Assembly: GCF_014642405.1 (NCBI RefSeq)
Contig: NZ_BMIN01000024.1
Coordinates: forward strand, 1-55,476
Direction of reading: 5' to 3'
Length of the DNA: 55,476 nt
Origin: Pontibacillus salipaludis
GTDB taxonomy: Bacteria > Bacillota > Bacilli > Bacillales > BH030062
Each line of letters opens with the position of its first letter. Position 1 is the stretch's first letter. The notes under the pieces are model-generated. The model did no database searches and was not told where the DNA came from. It was given only the letters and a program-made list of their open reading frames with translations. A program made the translations under genes and the position numbers. This document shows, piece after piece, positions 46,200-54,022 of the stretch.

Positions 46200-46853
46200 A
46201 TGACACAACTAAAAAAATGGATGAAACCGGCAATTGTACTCATCCTATTTGGTATTGCCGCATATATTGTTCGGTTTGAGTTCAATTTAGGGAAAGATGA
46301 GATCAGTACATTTGTAAAGTCCTTTGGATGGTGGTCGCCTTTTATCTTCTTTCTCATTTATGCGCTCGGCCCTATCGTCTTCTTCCCTACATCGATTCTT
46401 TCGTTGGTTGCAGGATTCGTGTACGGGGTGTGGCCTGGATTTCTCTATATTTTATTAGGAGCAACCGGGGCTGCAGCGACCGGATATGTGATGGGTCGCT
46501 TCTTTGGGGATTCACTCGTCAAAGTACAAAACTTCTCATGGTCAGAACAATTATTTACAAAGATCGATCAAAATGGATTTCTATACGTTCTCATTCTTCG
46601 CCTTACTCCAATCGTTGGATTCGATCTCTTAAGTTATGTAGCAGGAATTACCCGGGTTAAATTCCGATCCTTCATTCCAGCATCCATGATCGGGATGTTT
46701 CCAGGAACGCTCCTTTACAGCTATTTAGGAGCAAGTCTTGGTACCGGTAATATAAAACAAATTATGTTAGCTGTCTCTCTTCTTCTTGCGCTAATGGCCT
46801 TCACCTTTCTGTTTCGAGACCGGATTAAAAGGTGGCTTGGCTTTACAGGATAG
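46200..46853 (+). CDS. TVP38/TMEM64 (VTT/DedA-like) membrane protein
   Basis: 217 aa. VTT-family motifs are GPIVFFPTSILSLVAGFVYG, GATGAAATGYVMGRFFG and ILRLTPIVGFDLLSYVAGIT. DedA and VTT proteins are implicated in moving or scrambling lipids, including undecaprenyl phosphate. The ATG at 46200 follows AAAGGA and begins one base after the ATPase stop. E. coli has two TVP38 genes (ydjX, ydjZ) in the operon that also holds ynjBCD and ynjF, which supports a real link. Confidence 0.88.
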   Translation: MTQLKKWMKPAIVLILFGIAAYIVRFEFNLGKDEISTFVKSFGWWSPFIFFLIYALGPIVFFPTSILSLVAGFVYGVWPGFLYILLGATGAAATGYVMGRFFGDSLVKVQNFSWSEQLFTKIDQNGFLYVLILRLTPIVGFDLLSYVAGITRVKFRSFIPASMIGMFPGTLLYSYLGASLGTGNIKQIMLAVSLLLALMAFTFLFRDRIKRWLGFTG

Positions 46854-46873
46854 AGGGCGCAGGAGGTGTAACC

Positions 46874-47455
46874 ATGCTTGACACACATGCTAGAAAATAT
46901 GTTCAACCTTCGATTGAGCACACATCGAAGTGGTTAACTAAGCTAGGTTTAACTGCGAATCAAGTCACGACAATCGCGTTTATCATTGGTATTGCTTCAG
47001 GCGGAATCTATGCCCTTGGTTTTCCAATCCTTGCTGTTGTTGCCCTTTGGCTTTCTGGCTTTTTAGATGCAGTAGATGGAACGATGGCCAGAATGACAAA
47101 GCCTTCTTCGTTCGGAACAGTAATGGATATCACATTTGACCGAATTGTTGAAATCAGCATTATTTTAGGAATAGCTTATCTTCACCCTGAAGTAATGTGG
47201 CCCCTTCTTCTCTTAAGTGTCTCCATCATCTTCTCCATGACCATCTTCCTTACAGTTGGGGCTGTGTCAGAGAAGCAAGGAATTAAATCTTTCTACTATC
47301 AAGCGGGCGTAGCAGAGCGTACAGAAGGTTTTATCTTCTTCAGCGTCATGATGCTATTCCCCTCAATCCTGATGTGGACGACACTCGCTTTTTTCGCTAT
47401 TGAAGTCTTTACAGCTATGCAACGCTTTTTAGAAGCCAAACGAATCTTGTCATAA
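46874..47455 (+). CDS. CDP-alcohol phosphatidyltransferase family protein
   Basis: 193 aa. The active-site pattern DAVDGTMARMTKPSSFG plus TVMDITFD fits the family motif DxxDGxxARx8GxxxDxxxD except that only seven residues, not eight, separate AR from G. Membrane segments surround it. The enzyme should swap CMP on a CDP-alcohol for an acceptor alcohol; which lipid it makes is unknown. AGGAGGTG precedes the ATG at 46874; the ORF could extend upstream into the TVP38 gene but without a ribosome site. Confidence 0.85.
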   Translation: MLDTHARKYVQPSIEHTSKWLTKLGLTANQVTTIAFIIGIASGGIYALGFPILAVVALWLSGFLDAVDGTMARMTKPSSFGTVMDITFDRIVEISIILGIAYLHPEVMWPLLLLSVSIIFSMTIFLTVGAVSEKQGIKSFYYQAGVAERTEGFIFFSVMMLFPSILMWTTLAFFAIEVFTAMQRFLEAKRILS

Positions 47456-47471
47456 AAAGGAGAGATGTACG

Positions 47472-48899
47472 ATGAAACAGTACGACTTAATCATAATAGG
47501 TGGCGGGGCAGGTGGTCTTACCGTTGCTTCAGGAGCCGCTTCTTTAGGAGCCGAAGTAGCCTTAATCGAAAAACGCGAAGACTTAGGAGGCGACTGCCTC
47601 CACTTCGGATGTGTGCCTTCTAAATCTCTCATTGAAGCCGCAAACGAAATTCACCACGCACGAAGCGTATCCAAGTACGGCGTACACGCCTCAGGCGAAG
47701 TTGATTTGAAAGCGATCAATCAACGCGTCAAAGAATCAATCTCTCACCTCCAGGAACACGATAGCATCGAACGCTTTGAAGAATTAGGAATTGATGTCTT
47801 TATTGGGGGAGCATCGTTTCGAAATGATCATGAAGTCGAGATCGAGAACCACGAGGAGCCTCTCTTTGGAAAACGCCTCGTCATTGCAACAGGCTCTAGA
47901 CCTAACGTTCCTCCAATCGAAGGGTTGAACGAAACAGGTTACCTTACAAATGAAACCGTCTTTGACCTTGAACAACTACCGAAGAAAATGGTCTTTATTG
48001 GCGGAGGTCCGATTGGTCTTGAGATTGCACAAGCATACGCCCGCTTAGGTTCTGAAGTCACAGTCCTTGAAGCAGGTCCAGGTGTGCTTGGCAAAGAAGA
48101 TCAAGATATTCAACAGAAAGCCCAGGAGATTCTAGAGCGAGAACTCACGATTATCACGAATGCAAATGTAGAGAAAACATCTCGTTCTGGTGGGCAGAGT
48201 TATGTTCACTATTCGGTTAACGAAGAAGAGCACAAGATCGAGGCAGATCAAATCTTCCTCGCGACAGGACGCAAACCAAATACAGACTCTCTAAAACTGG
48301 ATCAGGCCGGAGTGGAAATGAATGAGCGCGGATTTGTAAATGTTGATGAGACCCTTCGCACAAATGTTGGTCACATCTTTGCGATCGGGGACGTAAACGG
48401 CACACCACCATTTACTCATGTAGCTGGTTACGAAGGGAAAACAGTGGTACAAAATGCTGTGTTTGGCCTAAGTCGGAAAGCTTCTTATGATTTAATACCG
48501 TGGAACACATACATTACACCTGAAGTATTCCACCTTGGCTTAACCCAAAAAGAAGCACAAGAAAAACATGACGGGGTTCTTCTCTATCATACCGATTTAG
48601 CTGACGTTGACCGCTTCGTTGCTGATCATAAAACAGAAGGGTTTATAAAGATTATTACTGATACAAAAGGTCATATTCTAGGAGCTCACGCGATTGGCAA
48701 AGGTGCAGGTGACTGGATGCAAGTGGCTATTCTGGCTGTTGAGAAAGGGATGAAAATTGGTGAACTTTCAAGTATGATTTACCCTTATCCAAACCACACA
48801 GCTGCCATAGAAAAAGCAAGCAACGAATACTGGAGAAGCAAGTTGTTTAGTGGAGTAGTCCCATCCATTACCGAGAAGTATATTAAGTGGTTCAGATAA
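47472..48899 (+). CDS. MerA/Lpd-like FAD-dependent pyridine-nucleotide disulfide oxidoreductase
   Basis: 475 aa. The FAD motif is IIIGGGAGGLTVASGA, the redox disulfide is Cys42/Cys47 in GGDCLHFGCVPSK, the NAD(P) motif is IGGGPIGLEIAQAYARLG, and the second FAD site is IFAIGDVN. The C-terminal active-site block reads YPYPNHTAAIEKA; the His-Pro of dihydrolipoyl dehydrogenase is Tyr-Pro here, as in the MerA-like branch, so it is not a normal lipoamide dehydrogenase. TVP38 domains are fused to such flavoproteins in some Proteobacteria, from memory. Confidence 0.88.
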   Translation: MKQYDLIIIGGGAGGLTVASGAASLGAEVALIEKREDLGGDCLHFGCVPSKSLIEAANEIHHARSVSKYGVHASGEVDLKAINQRVKESISHLQEHDSIERFEELGIDVFIGGASFRNDHEVEIENHEEPLFGKRLVIATGSRPNVPPIEGLNETGYLTNETVFDLEQLPKKMVFIGGGPIGLEIAQAYARLGSEVTVLEAGPGVLGKEDQDIQQKAQEILERELTIITNANVEKTSRSGGQSYVHYSVNEEEHKIEADQIFLATGRKPNTDSLKLDQAGVEMNERGFVNVDETLRTNVGHIFAIGDVNGTPPFTHVAGYEGKTVVQNAVFGLSRKASYDLIPWNTYITPEVFHLGLTQKEAQEKHDGVLLYHTDLADVDRFVADHKTEGFIKIITDTKGHILGAHAIGKGAGDWMQVAILAVEKGMKIGELSSMIYPYPNHTAAIEKASNEYWRSKLFSGVVPSITEKYIKWFR

Positions 48900-48941
48900 T
48901 AAAAAGAGCTGCCGATGGTTACACATCGAGCAGCTCTTTTG
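48900..48941. terminator. bidirectional terminator, flavoprotein / Crp-Fnr genes
   Basis: AAAAGAGCTGC/GCAGCTCTTTT stem with an inner GATG/CATC pair. It lies directly after the flavoprotein stop, and the minus-strand arm is made from the last codons of the Crp/Fnr gene, whose stop codon lies in the loop. Confidence 0.82.
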
Positions 48942-49596
48942 CTTTTTCAGCGTTAACAGAGAAACGAATGTTCTTTTTTAGATAACCTTCTTTCTTAAGA
49001 CTACTAATAATGGAACTTGTTGTTTCCCTTGTAGAACCAATCATATTAGCCAGATCCTGGTGAGTGAGTTTCATCTCAATCGACTGCCATTCCCCCTTGC
49101 GACGGCCTGTCTTTTCGCTAAGCATCATCAGTAAAAAGAGCAACCTGTGTTTCACGTCACTTAATGCAATCTTTTCACTGAAACTGTATACCTCTTTCAA
49201 ACGAGTAGATAAAATATCTATAAGCTTAAGGGCGATTTTAGGGTTGGATTCGATAAACCCTTCGAAATCCTCGTGACTAAGCGTACAAACGTAGGAATCT
49301 GTCATCGCCTCTGCATAAACTTGATCATCTGTAAGGGAAATGCTTGAGGTTTCACCGAAAATGTTTCCATCCACTAAAATATCAAGCGTAAATTGCCTTC
49401 CTTCTCCGTTCATGCGGTAGAGTCGTACTTGCCCTTTCTTCAACAAGAATAACGATTCAATGGGCTGGTCAGGAGACGTAAGAATAGTACCTTTCTTAAT
49501 CGGTTTCATCTCACTCATCTCATCAATTACCATGAGCTCATCTTTCGGAAGCTCATCTAACAGACTAATTTGGGAGAGCATTAATAACTTATCCAT
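48919..49596 (-). CDS. Crp/Fnr-family transcriptional regulator
   Basis: 225 aa. The N-terminal cyclic-nucleotide-binding fold contains GQVRLYRMNGEGRQFTLDIL and FGETSSISLTD; the C-terminal winged helix has LTHQDLANMIGSTRETTSSIISSLKKEGYL. There is no Cys cluster for an iron-sulfur site, so it is not a classical Fnr. The ATG at 49596 follows AAAGAGGTG; the longer frame (23 codons) lacks a ribosome site. It is divergent from osmC and convergent with the ABC operon. Confidence 0.9.
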   Translation of the reverse strand: MDKLLMLSQISLLDELPKDELMVIDEMSEMKPIKKGTILTSPDQPIESLFLLKKGQVRLYRMNGEGRQFTLDILVDGNIFGETSSISLTDDQVYAEAMTDSYVCTLSHEDFEGFIESNPKIALKLIDILSTRLKEVYSFSEKIALSDVKHRLLFLLMMLSEKTGRRKGEWQSIEMKLTHQDLANMIGSTRETTSSIISSLKKEGYLKKNIRFSVNAEKAKELLDV

Positions 49597-49748
49597 GCTT
49601 TTCACCTCTTTATGTAAAGTGAAGCCTTTATAATATGACAGGAACAACGCCCTCAAAAAATACAAAGGTCTAGTGTTCCTTCTCCATTATAGATGAATTA
49701 CATGAGTATTATCCATCCTACAGAACCCCCCCTCATGTTTTCTATTTC

Positions 49749-49773
49749 GTTTAAACCTATTGGGAAAGGGTAC
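49749..49773 (+). promoter_or_regulatory. candidate SigB promoter for the OsmC gene
   Basis: GTTTAA, 13 nt, GGGTAC matches the SigB consensus, ending about 90 nt before the ATG at 49863. Confidence 0.55.
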
Positions 49774-49862
49774 TACCCGAGTAGAATGTAATATACCTTA
49801 CATCTTGTAACTTGTATAACCGCTATGATGAAAGAGAATCACAATAAAGGAGGAATTGAATC

Positions 49863-50300
49863 ATGGCAGAACAAAAATTTCATGTAACCACAAACTCCAA
49901 AGGTATGAAAACTGAAATTAAAGCAGACGAGCACACATTTGTTATAGACGAACCTCAAAAAATGGGAGGCACAAATGAAGGAGCTGATCCTCTTTCAACC
50001 CTCCTTGGCTCCTTAGCAGGCTGCGAAACCGTGGTCGCAAACATGGTTGCCAAAGAAATCAACTTCGATTTAGAAAGCATTGAATTTACTATTGATGGCT
50101 CCCTTGATCCCCGCGGATTAATGGGGGATGAGAACGTTAGACCTTACTTCCAAACCGTTACCGTTCATGCATTGGTTCACACAAGCGAATCGCAAGAACG
50201 AATCAATGAACTTCAACGCATTACAGACAAACGCTGTCCCGTTTACACGACATTGAAAGCCGCTGGGGTTGAACTAACACCTAACTGGGAAAAAGCCTAA
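49863..50300 (+). CDS. OsmC/Ohr-family protein (YhfA-like)
   Basis: 145 aa. The two redox Cys are Cys54 in LAGCETVVANMVA and Cys125 in DKRCPVYTTLKAAG, as in peroxidase members of the OsmC family. It probably reduces organic peroxides or disulfides. AAAGGAGG precedes the ATG. The neighbouring divergent Crp/Fnr regulator and the SigB-type promoter suggest stress-linked control. Confidence 0.9.
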   Translation: MAEQKFHVTTNSKGMKTEIKADEHTFVIDEPQKMGGTNEGADPLSTLLGSLAGCETVVANMVAKEINFDLESIEFTIDGSLDPRGLMGDENVRPYFQTVTVHALVHTSESQERINELQRITDKRCPVYTTLKAAGVELTPNWEKA

Positions 50301-50310
50301 AATAACTCAG

Positions 50311-50339
50311 GAAGCCGCCTTTTTTAAGGCGGCTTTTTC
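50311..50339 (+). terminator. osmC terminator
   Basis: AAGCCGCCTT/AAGGCGGCTT stem followed by TTTT on the plus strand. Confidence 0.85.
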
Positions 50340-50409
50340 TGTATAAATCATCACCCCTCCCCCTTCTCTAGGCAAACGTCCATTTTTAATGAATTCGCGG
50401 AAGAACCCA

Positions 50410-50437
50410 ACCAAATCCGGGTCATCTGCATATTGTA
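50410..50437 (+). promoter_or_regulatory. candidate SigK-type promoter of the first YjcZ gene
   Basis: AC, 17 nt, then CATATTGTA fits the SigK-like pattern AC-N16/17-CATAnnnTA, about 34 nt upstream of the first YjcZ ATG. Short motifs like this arise by chance, so the call is tentative. Confidence 0.35.
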
Positions 50438-50470
50438 GTAGAGAAGTCAGATCTTGAAGGAGGGATTCAA

Positions 50471-50578
50471 ATGAGTGAAGGATACGGCACAGGTTTCGCG
50501 CTCGTCGTGGTTCTTTTCATCCTACTCATCATCGTAGGAGCATCGCAATTTGGAGGACACGGTGGCTACGGTTACTAA
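50471..50578 (+). CDS. YjcZ-family sporulation micro-protein 1
   Basis: 35 aa, too short for ordinary gene finders. MSEGYGTGFAL is followed by the hydrophobic core [14 protein letters not shown] and a Gly/Tyr tail. GAAGGAGGG lies 8 nt before the ATG. The YjcZ family is made of Gly-rich one-segment peptides found in spore formers; the function is unknown. Confidence 0.85.
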   Translation: MSEGYGTGFALVVVLFILLIIVGASQFGGHGGYGY

Positions 50579-50629
50579 GTCTAATGAAAAATGACTGAAT
50601 CTCTTAAGATCATAAAGGAGGAAGATGTT

Positions 50630-50761
50630 ATGTACGGTTATGGTGGATACGGTTGTTGTTACGGTGGCGGCTACGGCGGTGGCTACGGAGGAACATTCAC
50701 ACTTATCGTTGTACTATTCATCCTACTAATCATCGTAGGCGCAACAGCATTTAGGTATTAA
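50630..50761 (+). CDS. YjcZ-family sporulation micro-protein 2
   Basis: 43 aa. The N-terminal half is a Tyr/Gly run with CC ([20 protein letters not shown]), and the C-terminal half [15 protein letters not shown] is nearly the same hydrophobic core as in the first protein, so the genes are likely duplicates. AAAGGAGG lies 8 nt before the ATG. Confidence 0.85.
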   Translation: MYGYGGYGCCYGGGYGGGYGGTFTLIVVLFILLIIVGATAFRY

Positions 50762-50766
50762 GAAAT

Positions 50767-50878
50767 GAAAAGCGCAGGCGACTGTTCAGCAGAAAAGGAA
50801 GTTCGGTTAAAACCGGCACGTCAATAGCCAACACCGAACTGACCTGCATCCTGCAGGCCCGCCTAAACAAGCTACTAG
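50767..50878. repeat. truncated copy of the mosaic hairpin repeat
   Basis: It starts GAAAAGCGCAGGCGACTGTT and continues through the GTTCGGT/ACCGAAC hairpin, closely matching the left half of the second unit at 41793. It breaks off at GCTACTAG, where the 41.8-kb copy continues into the AGTCTGC hairpin. Confidence 0.8.
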
Positions 50879-50891
50879 ATTTAAAACTAAA

Positions 50892-50925
50892 ATAAGAGGT
50901 CATCCACAAAAGGATGACCTCTTAT
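50892..50925 (-). terminator. terminator of the DUF368 gene
   Basis: ATAAGAGGTCATCC/GGATGACCTCTTAT stem with a 6-nt loop and a TTTTAGTTTT tail on the minus strand. Confidence 0.75.
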
Positions 50926-50935
50926 CTATATAACC

Positions 50936-51739
50936 CTAATACTCAACTTTCCCTAATAAATAAGCAACCAATAAGCCACCAATAAACGTAATCAAGCAAA
51001 GAATTAGATCACCCGGAAACCCCGGAAAGACAACAAAAACAGATCCAATCACAAGACCGATTACGGTTGCGTACGTATGAGATGGGAAACGTTTGAACAA
51101 ATAACGGATTGCCTTACTACTTATTAGAAGACCAACCGCTACACCGGCTCCAATTAGAGCGATGCGGCCGATTTGAAGCTGGGATACAGCTTGTATAGCC
51201 GTTTCATAAACTCCCACTAAAAGTAAAAGGAAAGATCCACTGATACCTGGTAAAATCATAGCCATACTTGCCATCCAACCTGAGAAGAATAACGCAATCA
51301 TTTGCCCGGTGGACAAGCTCCCTTCCCATGCTTCTGGCTCTCCTGTCTCAAGAAATGCCATAGACGCGACGAGCGCAGCAAAAACAAACAGGAACACCAT
51401 GTGGCTCCCTTTAAAGTTTTCTTTATAATTAGCTTGATGTAACAGGAACGGAATAACTCCGATAATTAGTCCAAGAAAAAAGTAAAGGGTCGCTTGTTCG
51501 TGGTGTTCAAACAAGTACTCGATCAATTTACTTAGCGAAACAATCGAGATTCCTACTCCAAGCCCCAAAGGAATAAGAAAACCTATATACTTCTTCCACT
51601 CCCGACTAAAAACGCCTGAAATCGCTTCAATCAACCGGTCATAAATCCCCAGTAGGACAGCAATCGTTCCCCCACTTACACCTGGGACAACGTCGCTTGC
51701 TCCCATCAACATTCCTCTATAAATGTTTCTCCACTCCAT
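50936..51739 (-). CDS. popT: DUF368 polyprenyl-phosphate transporter
   Basis: 267 aa, nine or ten hydrophobic segments. MGASDVVPGVSGGTIAVLLGIYDRLIEAI and MILPGISGSFLLLLVGVYE carry the two inverted G/P-rich repeats of DUF368. The family has been shown to recycle undecaprenyl phosphate across the membrane, alongside DedA proteins. The symbol follows that usage and is a family-level assignment. GAGATAG precedes the ATG, and it lies 15 bp downstream of the DUF2254 gene. Confidence 0.87.
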   Translation of the reverse strand: MEWRNIYRGMLMGASDVVPGVSGGTIAVLLGIYDRLIEAISGVFSREWKKYIGFLIPLGLGVGISIVSLSKLIEYLFEHHEQATLYFFLGLIIGVIPFLLHQANYKENFKGSHMVFLFVFAALVASMAFLETGEPEAWEGSLSTGQMIALFFSGWMASMAMILPGISGSFLLLLVGVYETAIQAVSQLQIGRIALIGAGVAVGLLISSKAIRYLFKRFPSHTYATVIGLVIGSVFVVFPGFPGDLILCLITFIGGLLVAYLLGKVEY

Positions 51740-51754
51740 AAATCTCTATCTCCT

Positions 51755-53065
51755 TTAAATCACAGGTTCCTTTTGACAATGCTTGGCCAGTTCAGAAGCA
51801 ATGTCTCGTATTACGTTAAGGTCTACTTCATGATACCCCTCATCTTTAATTCCATCAATTATATAAACAGCAAATTTCCAAATATCCTCAATGATCTCAC
51901 CTTCATTTACAAGAGCTGTTTTATATAATGCTTCTAACACTCCGTTCATGACAGAAACATCATTTTTCCCATATAAACGGATCTGGTAAAAGCTCTTATA
52001 AAGATATTCACTATAAGGCTTTGGCTTGAGTACAATTCTTAAATTTTCCTCATTATCTGTATAATAACGAAATGGTTTGTATTTATGTCCTAATTCAGCT
52101 AATAAAGACCCGATTCGGTTAATGCAATTAATGGCCGTATGGGGGTCATTTATTCCAGGAGATATAGCTCTAAGAGCAATCTCCACTAATTTTTGTATTG
52201 AGAACTCAATATCCTGTAGACTCGTTCGTTCCTTCCCTACAATCATACAATTCAAACCAGTACTCTCATTTATGTCCGCTTCTTCTTCGTTTGTCCGATA
52301 AGAAAATAAAGGGATGCCCTTCTCTACGTAATCGCCAACCTGTACGTGCATCCAAGCCGTTATGTTGTTTTGCTTTGCCCATTGTATAAATGCTTTAAAC
52401 TCAATATGCTGCAAATAACCAGAACGCTCGACATATACCACGCGGTTAAGATCAGATTGAACTTGTTCTACTTCTTTTTGGTCCCACTCCTGAAAAACAT
52501 CATATTGCTTCTCTGAGAAGGTCCTTCCAATTACATCATATGTTTCATGTTGGATTTTACCTATTAAATTATTCACCTGCACCCAACGAGTTGAGTGATG
52601 GATGAATACAACAAAGAATCCAAGTGTCGTAATGGCCACTAGAACGGTAAGGAACGGACTAGCCAGAAGACGTTCTTTATCTTTTGTAAGAAGGAGTAAA
52701 TTGCAGAGTGTATAAATAAACCCAAACACATAAACACCTAACACGTGCTGTGTTGTTCTGTCACTCATAAAATCCTGTAAGGTTCTTGGAGAAAACTGCT
52801 GTGAGTACGTCGTTAATACAACCATAATGGAAGAGAAGCTAATGGTCGTCATCGTTAAGATTGATGTAATCAGAGCGGTGTACAGAGACATCGCTACACT
52901 TCGATTGGTCAGAAATATAGATGGAATAACTTTTGCAAAATCCTCAACGAAAAACAGGTCAGCTAGCGTTGTTACCCCAACTGCTATAATCGACAAAATG
53001 CTGTACACACTTGGGAGGAACCAATAACTATTTCGTATACGTAACCACCACGCTGTATTTCTCAT
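51755..53065 (-). CDS. DUF2254 membrane protein
   Basis: 436 aa. Four membrane segments fill the N-terminal half, with SLYTALITSILTMTTISFSSIMVVLTTYSQQFSPR typical of DUF2254. A soluble domain follows, and ISPGINDPHTAINCINRI is a second conserved block. The function is unknown. I chose the ATG at 53065, with AAAGGGG upstream, rather than the ATG eight codons earlier. Confidence 0.85.
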   Translation of the reverse strand: MRNTAWWLRIRNSYWFLPSVYSILSIIAVGVTTLADLFFVEDFAKVIPSIFLTNRSVAMSLYTALITSILTMTTISFSSIMVVLTTYSQQFSPRTLQDFMSDRTTQHVLGVYVFGFIYTLCNLLLLTKDKERLLASPFLTVLVAITTLGFFVVFIHHSTRWVQVNNLIGKIQHETYDVIGRTFSEKQYDVFQEWDQKEVEQVQSDLNRVVYVERSGYLQHIEFKAFIQWAKQNNITAWMHVQVGDYVEKGIPLFSYRTNEEEADINESTGLNCMIVGKERTSLQDIEFSIQKLVEIALRAISPGINDPHTAINCINRIGSLLAELGHKYKPFRYYTDNEENLRIVLKPKPYSEYLYKSFYQIRLYGKNDVSVMNGVLEALYKTALVNEGEIIEDIWKFAVYIIDGIKDEGYHEVDLNVIRDIASELAKHCQKEPVI

Positions 53066-53110
53066 ATGTAAACCCCTTTCTATTACCAATAATATATTGT
53101 ACGGAGGCCT

Positions 53111-53148
53111 AAAAAAATCCCCCCTGTATCTACACTTGAACAGGGGGA
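53111..53148 (-). terminator. ZIP transporter gene terminator
   Basis: CCCCCTGT/ACAGGGGG stem with a 12-nt loop and seven T on the minus strand. Confidence 0.85.
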
Positions 53149-53155
53149 CATGAAT

Positions 53156-53986
53156 TTATCCTAATGCAACATCTAGAGTCATCATAACGGCAAAGCCGAT
53201 CAGCAGACTAATAGAAGCGATCTCAGTATTCCCTTTTTCCTGCGAGCCTGGAATAATCTCTTTTGCAACAACAAAAATCATCGCTCCGGCCGCAAAGCTT
53301 AGCGCGTATGGAAGAAGAGGTTCAATGTAAATAACCGCCGTTGCACCAATTAAAGCGCTTATTGGTTCAACCATACCAGAGAATTGCCCAAAGAAAAAGC
53401 TCTTCTTACGTGACATCCCTTCCCGGCGTAGCGGCATAGATACGGCAACGCCCTCCGGGAAATTCTGAATCCCAATCCCAATACCAAGCGCAACAGCACC
53501 AGCTAGTGCAGCTTCTGAGAAGGAAGAAGCTAGTGCACCAAAAGCTACACCGACCGCTAACCCTTCCGGAATATTGTGAAGCGTCATTGAAAAGACTAGT
53601 AAGGTCGTCCGTCGTTTATTATCATTCGTATCAATATCATGCAAATATGGGTAATTCTTAAACATTGGCAACAATTTATCTACTAATAATAAGAAGAATC
53701 CTCCTAGCAGGAATCCAACAACTGCAGGGAACCACTGGGGAACTGCCTGGTCTGCTGCCATCTCTATTGCTGGGGCAAGTAAAGACCAATAACTGGCTGC
53801 AATCATAACGCCTCCCGCAAAGGCAAGCATACTGTCCATAAATTTCTGATTTGTACCTTTTGAGAAGAAAACAAGGGCCGCGCCGGCTGCTGTCATCCCC
53901 CATGTGAATAATGTAGCAATGAGAGCTTGCATAACAGGAGCCATTGATTTAAATCCTTCATATATTGCTTCAAATGCTGTAATCAT
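53156..53986 (-). CDS. ZIP-family metal transporter
   Basis: 276 aa with eight hydrophobic segments. The metal-site signatures are TLHNIPEGLAVG and IQNFPEGVAVSMP, the two HNxPEG-like motifs of ZIP proteins. It probably imports zinc, or possibly manganese or iron. The ATG at 53986 follows AGAGGTG with about 8-nt spacing; the frame could extend 18 codons. A palindrome at 54023-54044 lies in the promoter region and may be the operator. Confidence 0.88.
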   Translation of the reverse strand: MITAFEAIYEGFKSMAPVMQALIATLFTWGMTAAGAALVFFSKGTNQKFMDSMLAFAGGVMIAASYWSLLAPAIEMAADQAVPQWFPAVVGFLLGGFFLLLVDKLLPMFKNYPYLHDIDTNDNKRRTTLLVFSMTLHNIPEGLAVGVAFGALASSFSEAALAGAVALGIGIGIQNFPEGVAVSMPLRREGMSRKKSFFFGQFSGMVEPISALIGATAVIYIEPLLPYALSFAAGAMIFVVAKEIIPGSQEKGNTEIASISLLIGFAVMMTLDVALG

Positions 53987-54022
53987 GTCTGTTTCACCTC
54001 TTTTTATTACTATATCCTGTCG

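Noticed and set aside
49666-49862. Crp-type TGTGA-N6-TCACA binding site between the Crp/Fnr and OsmC genes
   Set aside because: I looked for it because the genes are divergent but found no convincing match.
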